DNA of 41,271 bases from Limisphaerales bacterium (GTDB lineage: Bacteria; Verrucomicrobiota; Verrucomicrobiia; Limisphaerales; UBA11358): NCBI GenBank assembly GCA_025362675.1, contig JANYFN010000053.1, positions 1 through 41,271 on the forward strand. Direction: 5' to 3'. Under the pieces are notes generated by a model. That model did not search any database. It saw only the letters and a program-made list of their open reading frames with translations, and was not told the origin of the DNA. Of the stretch, positions 17,652 through 26,474 are shown piece by piece. Both the position numbers and the translations under genes were made by a program. The first letter of the stretch is position 1; the number at the start of each line of letters is the position of its first letter.

Positions 17652-20636
17652 TTATAACTCGAACCTCAAGTCCGCATAATGTTCGAGACAGTCGTTCACG
17701 AGTTTCAGTGCGGTGCCCGTTTGTTCAACGCCATCCAAAATGATTTTCGGCGGAACCTTCCACGCGCCAGATATATTGATGCAGGTGACGTGATAGACGG
17801 TTTCGCGATAGCGATAGTCGAGCTTGAAAGACTTCCAATCCAGCGGTGCTTTCGGTGCAAAACGCAGTTCGTCCACTGCCAGTTCTACGCCCAACATAGT
17901 TTCTAAAATCAGGCGATACATCCAGCCGGCTGAACCGGTATACCACGTCCAGCCACCTCGACCCGTGTGTGGAGCGACGCTATAAACATCCGCCGCGATG
18001 ATATGCGGCTCAGCTTTGTAGCGCGCCATATCGTTTGGCGTTTGTGTGTGGAGGATGGGATTGATGAGCTTGAACAATTCCCACGCGCGTGAGTTTTCGC
18101 CCATCATGGCGAATGCCATCACCGTCCAAATGGCGGCGTGCGTGTATTGACCGCCGTTTTCGCGGACGCCGGGAACGTAGCCTTTGATATAGCCAGGTTC
18201 CATTGATGATTTGTCGAAAGGCGGATCGAACAATTGAATCAATTTCGCCTCGCGGCGCACAAGCCGGTGCGCCACAGCATCGAGTGCGGTATGGACGCGA
18301 TCCAGTCTGCCGGCCCCAGAAATGACCGCCCAACTTTGTGGTAAGGAATCAATCTGACATTCGGGATTGGTCGCGGAGCCAAGCGGTTCGCCATTGTCGG
18401 AATAGGCTCGGCGATACCATTGGCCGTCCCACGCGTTCTTTTCAATATTTTCCTGCAACGTTTTTGTCTGCGCTTCGCACTGCTCGGAAAAATCTTTGTC
18501 GCCGCGTTGTCCGGCGAGAACCGAAAAATGTTTCAGCACATCGTAAAGGAAAAACGCGAGCCAGACGCTTTCGCCTTTGCCTTTTTCGCCGACGAGATTC
18601 ATACCATCGTTCCAATCGCCGCAGCCCATCAGCGGCAAGCCGTGTTCGCCGAACTTCAAACCGTTTTTTACCGCGCGAACGCAATGTTCGTAAAGCGTGG
18701 CGGATTCGCCGGAACGGTTCGGTAAATCGTAATAGGCCTCTTCGTCCGGCTTGACCGCGCGGGCTTCGAGGAAAAAAATGTTTTCATCGAGCACGCCCGT
18801 GTCGCCGGTGGTTTCAACGTAACGGCAAGTCGCGCAGGCCAGCCAGAGAAAGTCGTCGGAAAAATGCGTGCGTGCGCCGCGACCAAGCGGCGGATGCCAC
18901 CAATGTTGCACATCGCCTTCGCGGAATTGGTGCGCGGCGGCGCGGAGCATTTGTTCGCGCAACAACTCCGGGCGCGCATGAACGAGCGCCATCGAATCCT
19001 GAAGCTGGTCGCGAAAACCGAACGCGCCGCCGGATTGATAAAAGCCTGTGCGCGCCCACAAGCGGCAGGAAATGGTCTGGTAAAGCAGCCAGCCATTCGC
19101 CAAAAGATTTAGCGCCGGTTTGGGCGTTTCCACATGGACGGCGCTCAAAGTATGCCGCCAGAAATCCCAGACTTTCTGCAATTCATCGCGACAGGTTTGA
19201 AGATTTTGAAATTGTTGCGCCAGATTGCGCGCGTGCTCCGCATTTTGTCCCGCGCCCAAAATGAAGGCGATTTCTCGTTCCTGTCCCGGCTCCAATTCCA
19301 TTTGCACTTGCAACGCCGCGCACGGATCAAGCCCAACGCCGGTTTTTCCCGAAAGCCGCGAGCGCAGCAGCGCGGCCGGTCGCGCCGGCGTTCCGTTGCG
19401 TCCCAGAAACTCCGCGCGGTCGCCCGTGCAGGATCGCGCCAGTTCGCTGCTGGCCACGAAAGCCACGCGACCTTCGAAATCCGTGTTAAACGGATTGCGC
19501 GCAAATAGCGCATTGGTCTGCGGATCAATTTCCGTGGCGACGTGCATCGCGCTTTTTTGCCGTGACTCGCCCAGAACCCATTCCGAAAAACTGGTCAGCG
19601 ACAAACGCCGCCGTCGATGTTTAGAATTATTTTTTAATTTCAGCACGGCGAATTTCACCGGCTCGTTGATCGAAACATAAATCCACAACTCGGACGAAAT
19701 GCTTTCATGCGTATGTTCAAACACGCTGTAGCCAAAACCGTGGCGCACGACATAGGACGACTCGCCGCGCGCGGGCAATGGCGTCGGCGACCAAAAATGT
19801 CCGGTGTGGTCGTCGCGAATGTAAAACGCCTCGCCGCTCGTGTCCGTCACGGCGTCGTTATTCCACGGCGTCAAACGGAACTCATGACAGTTTTCGCTCC
19901 ACGTGTAACTGCCGCCGCTTTCGGAAATGAGCGTGCCAAAATTCGGATTGGCCAGCACGTTGACCCACGGCGCGGGCGTAGTCGCGCCGGGTTGGAGGGT
20001 GATGACATACTCCCGTCCATCCGGCGTAAAACCGCCGAGGCCATTGAAGAAAACCAGATCTCGCGCTGGCAATTCAATGGCGGTTTCAATTTCCGGACGC
20101 GAGTGGATGCGCAGTTGCGGCGGCAGCGGTTCGGGTCGCACACGACGTGATAATTGTTCCAGCAAGATGCCTTTGTCATCGTGCAAAACAATCCGTGCGG
20201 CCGTTTCTAAAAGAATTTTATCTTCCGGCGAAAATTGATCCACGCGGCGCAGAAAAATTCCACCGGGCTTGTCGAGCAACTGCGTGGCGTTGTTCGCGGC
20301 GACGAGATTTAGAATTTGATCGTGCAATGCCTGACGATAAACGGAATCGTCTTCGTTCAAGATCACGAGGTCCACCGCCAGACCTTTCAAGCGCCAGTAG
20401 GCTTGCGCCTGCACGATTTGGCGCACGAGATCCACGCGGTCAATATTCGTGGCATAGAGCAACAAGATCGGCAGATCGCCCGAAATTCCAAAGCTCCAGA
20501 GCTGACGCTGACCGCGCTGGTTGCGGGCAAGAATCGTCGGATTCGCGCGGCGACCGGCTTGAGAATAAATCAACGCACTCGCGAGCCGGCCGTAAAGTTG
20601 CGCTTCAACTTCGGTCGTATTCAAATGGCGCAGCAT
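17652..20636 (-). CDS. ndvB: GH94 phosphorylase part of a cyclic beta-1,2-glucan synthase, now separate
   Basis: A 994-residue frame equal to the C-terminal phosphorylase region of NdvB/Cgs-type cyclic beta-1,2-glucan synthases. It starts MLRHLNTTEVEAQLYGRLAS and continues QRQLWSFGISGDLPILLLY and YWRLKGLAVDLVILNED. The GH94 core has QLQDSMALVH, LPLMGCGDWNDGMNLVG near residue 675 (the Asp of WNDGMN is the catalytic acid), GGQYTHAAIW and GGWTWYTGSAGWMYRL, so all landmark segments are intact. In the full enzyme this domain trims chain length by phosphorolysis. The ATG lies two bases after the stop of the broken N-terminal part, which would allow coupled translation. As a free protein it is similar in size to the stand-alone 1,2-beta-oligoglucan phosphorylases (about 1,100 residues), so it may still degrade beta-1,2-glucans. 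Confidence 0.85.
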   Translation of the reverse strand: MLRHLNTTEVEAQLYGRLASALIYSQAGRRANPTILARNQRGQRQLWSFGISGDLPILLLYATNIDRVDLVRQIVQAQAYWRLKGLAVDLVILNEDDSVYRQALHDQILNLVAANNATQLLDKPGGIFLRRVDQFSPEDKILLETAARIVLHDDKGILLEQLSRRVRPEPLPPQLRIHSRPEIETAIELPARDLVFFNGLGGFTPDGREYVITLQPGATTPAPWVNVLANPNFGTLISESGGSYTWSENCHEFRLTPWNNDAVTDTSGEAFYIRDDHTGHFWSPTPLPARGESSYVVRHGFGYSVFEHTHESISSELWIYVSINEPVKFAVLKLKNNSKHRRRRLSLTSFSEWVLGESRQKSAMHVATEIDPQTNALFARNPFNTDFEGRVAFVASSELARSCTGDRAEFLGRNGTPARPAALLRSRLSGKTGVGLDPCAALQVQMELEPGQEREIAFILGAGQNAEHARNLAQQFQNLQTCRDELQKVWDFWRHTLSAVHVETPKPALNLLANGWLLYQTISCRLWARTGFYQSGGAFGFRDQLQDSMALVHARPELLREQMLRAAAHQFREGDVQHWWHPPLGRGARTHFSDDFLWLACATCRYVETTGDTGVLDENIFFLEARAVKPDEEAYYDLPNRSGESATLYEHCVRAVKNGLKFGEHGLPLMGCGDWNDGMNLVGEKGKGESVWLAFFLYDVLKHFSVLAGQRGDKDFSEQCEAQTKTLQENIEKNAWDGQWYRRAYSDNGEPLGSATNPECQIDSLPQSWAVISGAGRLDRVHTALDAVAHRLVRREAKLIQLFDPPFDKSSMEPGYIKGYVPGVRENGGQYTHAAIWTVMAFAMMGENSRAWELFKLINPILHTQTPNDMARYKAEPHIIAADVYSVAPHTGRGGWTWYTGSAGWMYRLILETMLGVELAVDELRFAPKAPLDWKSFKLDYRYRETVYHVTCINISGAWKVPPKIILDGVEQTGTALKLVNDCLEHYADLRFEL

Positions 20637-20638
20637 GA

Positions 20639-21919
20639 TCAGGCCACCACCAGCGTCACGGCTAAAATGCCACCGAGATAAAATGCGAGCGGAAATGTTC
20701 GCGCGATGCGCGGCAGAATACTGCGGAGGGGAATCGTCATTCCCGCCGCGTGTTCCAAAATGGTAACGCCTTTGCCTGACAGAAAAAAACCGACGTGCGC
20801 CAGCCGGGCGTCGGGATGGTCGGCATTTTTTCGCGCGAGACCGAGGACGAGTTGCGCGACTTCCAGTTCCGTTTTTTTGCTGAAGCGGGCGATGCGCTCG
20901 ACCGTATGGCGATAAGTATCGCGCGTGGCAAAATCCATCAGGGGATAAATTTTCGCCGGATCGTTGAGTAAGGTTTTTTCCACAACGCTTTGGCTTTCCA
21001 CGAATTCTTGCCAATCCAACGTATCGAGAAAACGGAGGCTGCAAATAGAGTTGCCCACCGAAGCCTGGGTTGCCGCTTGATAGTGGCTTTCGCTTTGAAC
21101 CAGTTGCCCGACCGTCAAACCATCTTCAGCGAGCCGTTCCTCAATCCAGCCAACCGCCAATTTCACCGACGGTGATTTTTCCTGGATGCGCCGCAAAAAT
21201 TCAGTCGCGAAGGCCTGATTCAACGTTGGCTGGGATTGGGCCATTTCGCCGACGACAATAATCAAGCGGGAAGGATTGTTTTCCGCCACCTCCAGAATTT
21301 GATCCGCCTAAGTTCCGGCCTGATCGCGAGCCTTGCGCTCGACATTCAATTGGGCCGCCACCCGCCGCAAATTTTCAATTAGCGCGAGCCGGAGCATGAT
21401 GGGAATCGCCCACAGTTCACCGAGTTTCAACGGCACCACTTCCTGCGAACCGGACACGAAACCGATTAGGTGTGACGCATCAATCCGCCCGTCCGTATGC
21501 GAAACAATTGCCAGCGCGATTTCATAAACGCGCGGAAAATCGGTCCACGGCCCGTTGAGTAACTGCGGCAGCTCCCGGTTAAAGCCGCGCGGCAGGTGTC
21601 GCTGCGCGGTGCGGATTTGCTCCTCAAGCAGATGGAAATTATCCAGGAGCCATTCCGCCGCCGGCGTGATGTGCCGCGTTTTTTCCACGCGCAAGGTGCG
21701 CTCATTGTAATCGCGTAGAATTTTTTCATTCGAGGCGAGACGCGGCAGCAGCAGGTTTGGTCCGCCGCCATTTTGCACGCGGCGGTTTTGCGCCAGATTG
21801 CGCGCGGATTGCTTGAGCAAATCAATGCTCAACAATTCGCCGCGCAACGGTTGTTCGTCGCTCGAGATCTCCGGCGCTTCTCTTCGGTTACGAATCAAAA
21901 TTTGTTCCAACTTCATCAT
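20639..21919 (-). pseudogene. ndvB: N-terminal remnant of cyclic beta-1,2-glucan synthase, with amber codon
   Basis: About 420 codons of the N-terminus of an NdvB/Cgs protein. The first part contains ASNEKILRDYNERTLRVEK, PAAEWLLDNFHLLEEQIR, then RELPQLLNGPWTDFPRVYEI and LGELWAIPIMLRLALIENLR. An in-frame TAG at 21308-21310 interrupts it directly before ADQILEVAENNPSRL, after which the same frame continues with SVGNSICSLRFLDTLDWQEF and MDFATRDTYRHTVERIARF up to the first transmembrane segment (FPLAFYLGGILAVTLVVA). There it ends with TGA. In complete enzymes the glycosyltransferase (GT84) and cyclisation domains follow for well over 1,000 residues; here they are absent. TAG is used as a normal stop by other genes in the window, so it is not recoded. 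Confidence 0.85.
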
Positions 21920-22013
21920 GCATTGTTCGTCATCCTTGCGATGGAAGCTGGGGCGGCAGACCACGTTTAGGACTCACTGTAAGTTTTGTCTTGATTGATC
22001 CGAAGGACAATAG

Positions 22014-22032
22014 GGTGAACACCCCATAGCCA
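22014..22032 (+). promoter_or_regulatory. ACACCCCA motif, site A (before DUF3300 gene)
   Basis: GGTGAACACCCCATAGCCA, preceded by AG. The same 19 bases occur in reverse orientation before the EF-hand gene. It lies about 80 bp before the DUF3300 start and is oriented toward it. See the finding on the shared motif. Confidence 0.65.
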
Positions 22033-22109
22033 ATGAGTAAGAGTGCGGAGTAAAGTTATTTTGTGACTAGAGACAATAGAGACAATGATCTGACTTTCCA
22101 AATTATAGA

Positions 22110-23246
22110 ATGAAATTTTTATTTTATATCGCCATTTTGGTGAGTGTGTTCATCAGCGCGGCTCCATCTGTGCGGGCACAAATTCCACCTCCGATGCCAA
22201 CCTATCAACCGCAGACCCCTGCGCAGCTCGACCAGTTGCTGGGGCCGATCGCACTTTATCCCGACCCATTGATCGCCCAAATTCTGCCGGCTTCCACCGT
22301 TCCCACCCAGATCGTATTGGCCAACCGTTATATCACCAGCGGCGGCGATCCCAATCAAATTGACCAGCAAACATGGGATCCCAGCGTTCAGGCGCTCGCA
22401 CGTTATCCCAGTGTTTTAAAATGGATGGATGATAATTTGAATTGGACGACGGAACTGGGACAAATTTTTCTCAACCAAGAGCCGGAAGTGATAAGTTCCA
22501 TCCAACGGCTGCGCGCCACGGCTTCCAGACTGGGCAACTTGCAGTCATCTGCACAGCAACAGGTGATTGCTGATGGCGGTGACATTGAAATTGTTCCGGC
22601 GGATCCGCAGGTGATCTATGTGCCGGTCTATCAACCGGACGTGGTTTATTATCAAAACGGGTTTGGCTCGCCCTTCGTCGCTTTCGGCTTCGGCTTTTCG
22701 ATTGGTGGGTGGCTGGATCGCGATTTTGATTGGGGACATCGCAACCTTATTTATTGGAGACACGACCATCCGCGTCCGTTGAATTGGTGGCATGAGCCGC
22801 CGCGTCAGCGTAACTACAATCAAACAACCATCTGGCGTTCCTATGATCATCCGAGCGGAGCCGGGGTAGATCATGGTGACCGGGGCTATGGCGCTAACCA
22901 CAACCGGCCAGTGACTGCACCGACTGTTCGTCCGGGATTTAATTCTGCGGCTCCCAGACAGACACTTCTTCCTACGGTCAGGCCGAATGAATCGGTAACT
23001 CGGCCTTCGATGCCCGCAGCTCGCCCGGATCCGGCTCCAGTTCAACATTCGCAACCGGTCAGCCGGCAGGAGCCGAACGGTGCGTTCATCGGCATTCATA
23101 GTCCGCCGGACACAAAAGCGTTTAGCAACCGTGGCCAGCAGAGTCTCCAGCCAGCCAACCATTCGGCACCCATTTCGCGACCGCCACCAGCGGCGTCCTC
23201 CGGCGGCGGGCGTTTGAATAATTCAGACGACCGGAAAAAACACTAA
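22110..23246 (+). CDS. DUF3300 domain secreted protein
   Basis: A 378-residue exported protein with a signal peptide ending near APSVRAQ. Residues about 38-190 are the DUF3300 domain: LDQLLGPIALYPDPLIAQIL, PTQIVLANRYI, LARYPSVLKWMDDNLNWT and then IEIVPADPQVIYVPVYQPDV. A Gly/Trp/His-rich segment (GGWLDRDFDWGHRN, YWRHDHPRP) follows, and the last 150 residues are a low-complexity Pro/Arg/Gln tail. The function of DUF3300 is not known; it occurs in envelope proteins usually next to DUF2950 genes. That gene follows here after 13 bases, so the two form an operon. The shared ACACCCCA motif is upstream. Confidence 0.9.
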   Translation: MKFLFYIAILVSVFISAAPSVRAQIPPPMPTYQPQTPAQLDQLLGPIALYPDPLIAQILPASTVPTQIVLANRYITSGGDPNQIDQQTWDPSVQALARYPSVLKWMDDNLNWTTELGQIFLNQEPEVISSIQRLRATASRLGNLQSSAQQQVIADGGDIEIVPADPQVIYVPVYQPDVVYYQNGFGSPFVAFGFGFSIGGWLDRDFDWGHRNLIYWRHDHPRPLNWWHEPPRQRNYNQTTIWRSYDHPSGAGVDHGDRGYGANHNRPVTAPTVRPGFNSAAPRQTLLPTVRPNESVTRPSMPAARPDPAPVQHSQPVSRQEPNGAFIGIHSPPDTKAFSNRGQQSLQPANHSAPISRPPPAASSGGGRLNNSDDRKKH

Positions 23247-23259
23247 ACCTTTCAACCAA

Positions 23260-24237
23260 ATGATTTTTAAAAACACATCGCGGTTGACGAACCTTGGTCT
23301 CCCATCATCGTGGCTCCGGTTCGGGTTGCTAACTTCCGGTTGTGAATTGTTTTTATTGACGCTGACTTTACCAGCGTCAGCCACGGACGCGCAGCCATTC
23401 TCTTCCGCGCCCGAAGCCGTGAATGCCTTGGCCACTGCCGCCACGACTCATGACACCAACTCGCTGCATTTGATTTTTGGTCCGACCGGACGGGAATTGA
23501 TCTCGCCAGACGCAGTTCAGGCTACCGAAGAATACAAACTGTTCATCCAACACCTGACGGAAAAAACGGAATTGATTACCAATTCAGAGACCAAGATCTC
23601 GCTCCAAATTGGCGCGGACGGCTGGCCGTTTCCAATTCCGTTGGTGAAGCAGAACGGCCAATGGTTTTTTGATACCACAGCAGGCAAAGAGGAGATTCTC
23701 GCCCGCCGCATCGGCATGGACGAAATTGGCGCTATCAATGTCTGCAACGCTTATGTAGATGCGCAGCGCGAATATGCCAGCGAGGATCGCATGGGCGACA
23801 GTGTGCTTGCCTACTCCCAATTCCTGCGCAGCACGCCCGGCACGCACGACGGACTTTTCTGGCCGACGAATCAACCGGGAGAAGTCTTGAGTCCATTGGG
23901 GCCGCTCGTCGCGCAGGCGCGTGTGGACGGTTATCATCGCACGGCAAAAATGCTCAACGACGAACTCGCACCGTATCATGGATACTATTTCAAAATCTTG
24001 ACGCGTCAGGGCAAGCATGCGACCGGCGGCAAATATAATTACATCATCAATGGTCGGATGATCGCCGGGTTTGCACTCGTCGCGTGGCCAGCCGAATGGG
24101 GCAATACGGGTGTGATGACCTTTACCGTCAATCAACAAGGCAAGATTTATCAAAAGAACCTCGGACCCAAGACCGTGAAAATCGCCAAGGCCATGACCGC
24201 TTATGACCCGGACGATACTTGGACTCCGGCACAGTGA
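23260..24237 (+). CDS. DUF2950 domain secreted protein
   Basis: A 325-residue exported protein with a long hydrophobic N-terminus (about residues 20-42, ending near ASATDAQ). The DUF2950 domain fills the rest: SAPEAVNALATAATTHD, LIFGPTGRELISPDAV, WFFDTTAGKEEILARRIG, YVDAQREYASEDR, HGYYFKILTRQG, then the late FALVAWPAEWGNTGVMTF and a final KIYQKNLGPKT. The role is unknown, but members are almost always paired with DUF3300 as seen here. The start has no strong ribosome site; coupling to the upstream gene is likely. Confidence 0.9.
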   Translation: MIFKNTSRLTNLGLPSSWLRFGLLTSGCELFLLTLTLPASATDAQPFSSAPEAVNALATAATTHDTNSLHLIFGPTGRELISPDAVQATEEYKLFIQHLTEKTELITNSETKISLQIGADGWPFPIPLVKQNGQWFFDTTAGKEEILARRIGMDEIGAINVCNAYVDAQREYASEDRMGDSVLAYSQFLRSTPGTHDGLFWPTNQPGEVLSPLGPLVAQARVDGYHRTAKMLNDELAPYHGYYFKILTRQGKHATGGKYNYIINGRMIAGFALVAWPAEWGNTGVMTFTVNQQGKIYQKNLGPKTVKIAKAMTAYDPDDTWTPAQ

Positions 24238-24351
24238 AAATTGAAACAACCGAGCATGAGGTGATCGTCGCAACTGATTTGACCAAATCGTTTGGGGAAG
24301 ACGAAGGTGAAGGTCGTGAATAGTGAACCGCAGGAAATTATGGTGTGACGC

Positions 24352-25410
24352 ATGAGTGAATCTGCAATCAAGGCCGGAATTCAGAGTCTCGCTTACCTCG
24401 AACAATTTTACGCTGACTATCGGCGTGATCCAAATTCGGTGCCGACGGAATGGCGCGATTATTTCACTGCGACCGCCAACGGTGCGGATAAGACGGTGCA
24501 ACTTGGCCCGTCGTTCAAATCGCGCAGCGTATTTAATTCCATTGAATCTAACTCAATTGCACATGCCCAGTTTAATCCGATCCGCGCGCGGAAAATTTAA
24601 GCGAGCGATTGCATCAACTCGTGCGCAATTATCGCGGTCGCGGTCACATCATCGCCGCCATAAATCCGCTGGGAGCAACGCAGCCGTGTCCGCGGGAATT
24701 GGAATTGGATTTTTACGGCTTCACGGAAAGCGAACTGAACATGCTCGTGAATTTCCCGACATAGCATTGCGAAACGCCGCTGACCGTCCGCGAAATTTTC
24801 CAGCGTCTGCGCGACACTTACTGCCGCTCCATCGGCGCGCAATTTCTGCACATTGACGATCTGAAAATGCGGGAATGGCTGCAATACCGAATGGAAAGTT
24901 CGCAAAACCGTTTAGAACTTTCCCATGCCGAGCAACTCCGCATTCTCACGCGCCTCACGGATGCGGTGGTTTTCGAGGAGTTCCTGCGCACAAAATTCTT
25001 CGGCGCGAAAACTTTTTCCCTCGAAGGTTGCGAAACACTTTTACCATTGCTTGATCTCGCCATTGAAAAATCCGGACATCAAGGCGTGAAAAATATCATC
25101 ATTGGAATTGGCCATCGCGGTCGGCTCGCTGTGCTGACGCATATTGTTGGAAAAAACCCGTGCGAGATTTTCCAGGAATTCACCGACAGCAAACCTGAAC
25201 TGTGGCCGGAGCGCGGCGATGTGAAATATCATCTCGGCCACAGCGGCGATTGGACGTTGAGCGATGGCCGGAAAATTCATCTCTCACTTTGCTTCAATCC
25301 GAGCCATTTGGAATTTGTGGATCCCGTGGTGCTCGGTCGCGTGCGCGCGCATCAGGATCGTTTCGGCGACCGCGATTGTCGGCAAGTCCTCGGCCTACTC
25401 ATTCACGGCG
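24352..25410 (+). pseudogene. sucA: 2-oxoglutarate dehydrogenase E1 (sucA) relic, N-terminal third
   Basis: The opening SLAYLEQFYADYRRDPNSVP followed by TEWRDYFTA is the E1 N-terminal E2-binding region. A +1 type frameshift near 24590 breaks the frame; the next frame continues NLSERLHQLVRNYRGRGHI and ELELDFYGFTESELNMLV, meets an in-frame TAG at 24762-24764 (NFPT-stop-HCETPLTV) and goes on with REIFQRLRDTYCRSIGAQFL, GCETLLPLLDLAIE, IGIGHRGRLAVLTHIVGKNP and KYHLGHSGDW. It ends abruptly at LLIHG, exactly where the family continues DAAFAGQG. Thus only about 350 of 900-plus residues remain, without the thiamine diphosphate centre. The TCA-cycle enzyme cannot be made from this copy; an intact copy elsewhere is likely. 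Confidence 0.85.
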
Positions 25411-25856
25411 AGCCGATTCGTGAATACCGGAACACGGTTGGTGAACATCGGCAGATGGTTCGTGAAATTCGGCAGGCGATTCGTGAAATTCGGCTGCGGG
25501 GTTCTATCCCCAGTCGGACGATTCGTCGGCATCACTCGCCAGCCCCGCAATTCCGGTGACGGATTGGGCACAGGTTGTTCGGGCGGCACCGGTGGGGTTG
25601 GTGCGGCTCCCTGATTGGGAACGGTCGAACCTGGCGGGGTAAGCGGCGGCACGTTTTTGGGAATCACAGGCGCAGGCTGCGCGGGCATTGGCCGCACTAG
25701 CACTTGTTGCGGTGGCACTGGCGGTGACAGCACTTGTTGTGACTTTTGCTGCACGCTTGGGGTTTTCTGTGCAAAAGTTTGGGTCGAAGCATTGAATCCT
25801 AAAACAAAGCTCGTCGTAACTAGAACTAGCACTGTCTGCATATTTATTATTTTCAT
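25395..25856 (-). CDS. Proline-rich secreted protein with FTNRLP repeats
   Basis: A 153-residue protein with a signal peptide (MQTVLVLVTTSFVLGFNAS then TQTFAQ). The mature part is Pro/Gln/Val-rich (residues 35-105) and ends in five short tandem units of the type xFTNRLP (NFTNRLPNFTNHLPMFTNRV, then PVFTNRL). The DNA of this tail is a direct repeat of about 24 and 15 bp and meets the broken end of the sucA relic, which overlaps it by about 15 bases on the other strand. I do not recognise a family. A copy of the ACACCCCA motif lies about 95 bp upstream. It may be a surface or periplasmic structural protein. Confidence 0.65.
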   Translation of the reverse strand: MKIINMQTVLVLVTTSFVLGFNASTQTFAQKTPSVQQKSQQVLSPPVPPQQVLVRPMPAQPAPVIPKNVPPLTPPGSTVPNQGAAPTPPVPPEQPVPNPSPELRGWRVMPTNRPTGDRTPQPNFTNRLPNFTNHLPMFTNRVPVFTNRLAVNE

Positions 25857-25945
25857 ATCGGTAAGTCTATGGTGATCGTCCGTCTGCCTTAAAGAATGCT
25901 CCGGCGGCTCGAACTACAATTCACTCTAACTGCTCGCCGCCGCGC

Positions 25946-25965
25946 TTGCTATTAGGTGTAACCCG
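25946..25965 (-). promoter_or_regulatory. ACACCCCA motif, site F (before proline-rich gene)
   Basis: On the minus strand CGGGTTACACCTAATAGCAA, the most degenerate copy (CCTA in place of CCCCA). It is about 95 bp before the start of the proline-rich protein gene and oriented toward it. Confidence 0.4.
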
Positions 25966-26012
25966 GCTTCAACCCGCCAATGATGAGCGTGCCCTAGCCC
26001 GTAAGAAAACGA

Positions 26013-26044
26013 ACAACGGCGGATTGCCGTCAATCCGCCGTTGT
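26013..26044 (-). terminator. Rho-independent terminator of the EF-hand gene
   Basis: A perfect 14-bp stem (ACAACGGCGGATTG and complement) with a 4-base loop, followed on the minus strand by TCGTTTTC. It begins 18 bases after the stop codon of the EF-hand gene. Confidence 0.75.
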
Positions 26045-26062
26045 GGTTGTGTGATAGGAAGC

Positions 26063-26446
26063 TTACTTCTCGTCCGGGTGGAGCGGATGTTTTTCATTGT
26101 CGGATTCCTGGTCGCCGTGTTTGGCCATGTGCATCGGGCGCAGTTCATCCGGCGTCAACTGGCCGTCGCCATTTTTGTCGAGCATTTTCAAGGATGTGCT
26201 GGCGTTGGCAATTTCGCTCGCATCAATGATGCCGTCGTGGTTTGTATCCAGCGCGTGCATCAAGGGTGATGTCATGGGCAGGGGATGATGCGGTTTCATT
26301 TCCGAGTCATCCATCATGCCGCGCGCATAACCGTCCGGCGGTGGACGATGACACGCGCAGCCAAAACCCAGCGTCGCCACGCCCGCGACCAGCACCGTGA
26401 GCAACGCACTCGTTTTGAGACCGTTTTTGATTTTGTTATTTATCAT
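26063..26446 (-). CDS. EF-hand calcium-binding exported protein
   Basis: A 127-residue protein with an N-terminal export signal (LKTSALLTVLVAGVATLGFG) followed by CAC; the lipobox is not canonical, so lipoprotein status is uncertain. Two EF-hand loops are plain: DTNHDGIIDASE and DKNGDGQLTPDE, each with the Asp/Asn ligands at positions 1, 3 and 5 and Glu at 12. The C-terminus is His/Asp/Glu/Lys-rich. It probably binds Ca2+ outside the cytoplasmic membrane. A copy of the ACACCCCA motif lies only 28 bp upstream and a strong terminator follows. Confidence 0.88.
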   Translation of the reverse strand: MINNKIKNGLKTSALLTVLVAGVATLGFGCACHRPPPDGYARGMMDDSEMKPHHPLPMTSPLMHALDTNHDGIIDASEIANASTSLKMLDKNGDGQLTPDELRPMHMAKHGDQESDNEKHPLHPDEK

Positions 26447-26474
26447 ATCACTACCATAGCGGCGATTGTTGGCA

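Noticed and set aside
20637-21044. N-terminal 136 residues of the long frame that includes the GH94 gene
   Set aside because: This part is Arg/Pro-rich shadow of the ndvB N-terminal remnant in another frame, so the GH94 protein was started at the ATG at 20636.
21308-21310. TAG recoding in this organism
   Set aside because: Several intact genes (yhbY, the giant protein) end with TAG, so it is a normal stop codon.
25480-25760. Possible CRISPR or minisatellite array in the proline-rich gene
   Set aside because: The repeats are short, in frame with a coding sequence and have no regular unique spacers; no cas genes are present.
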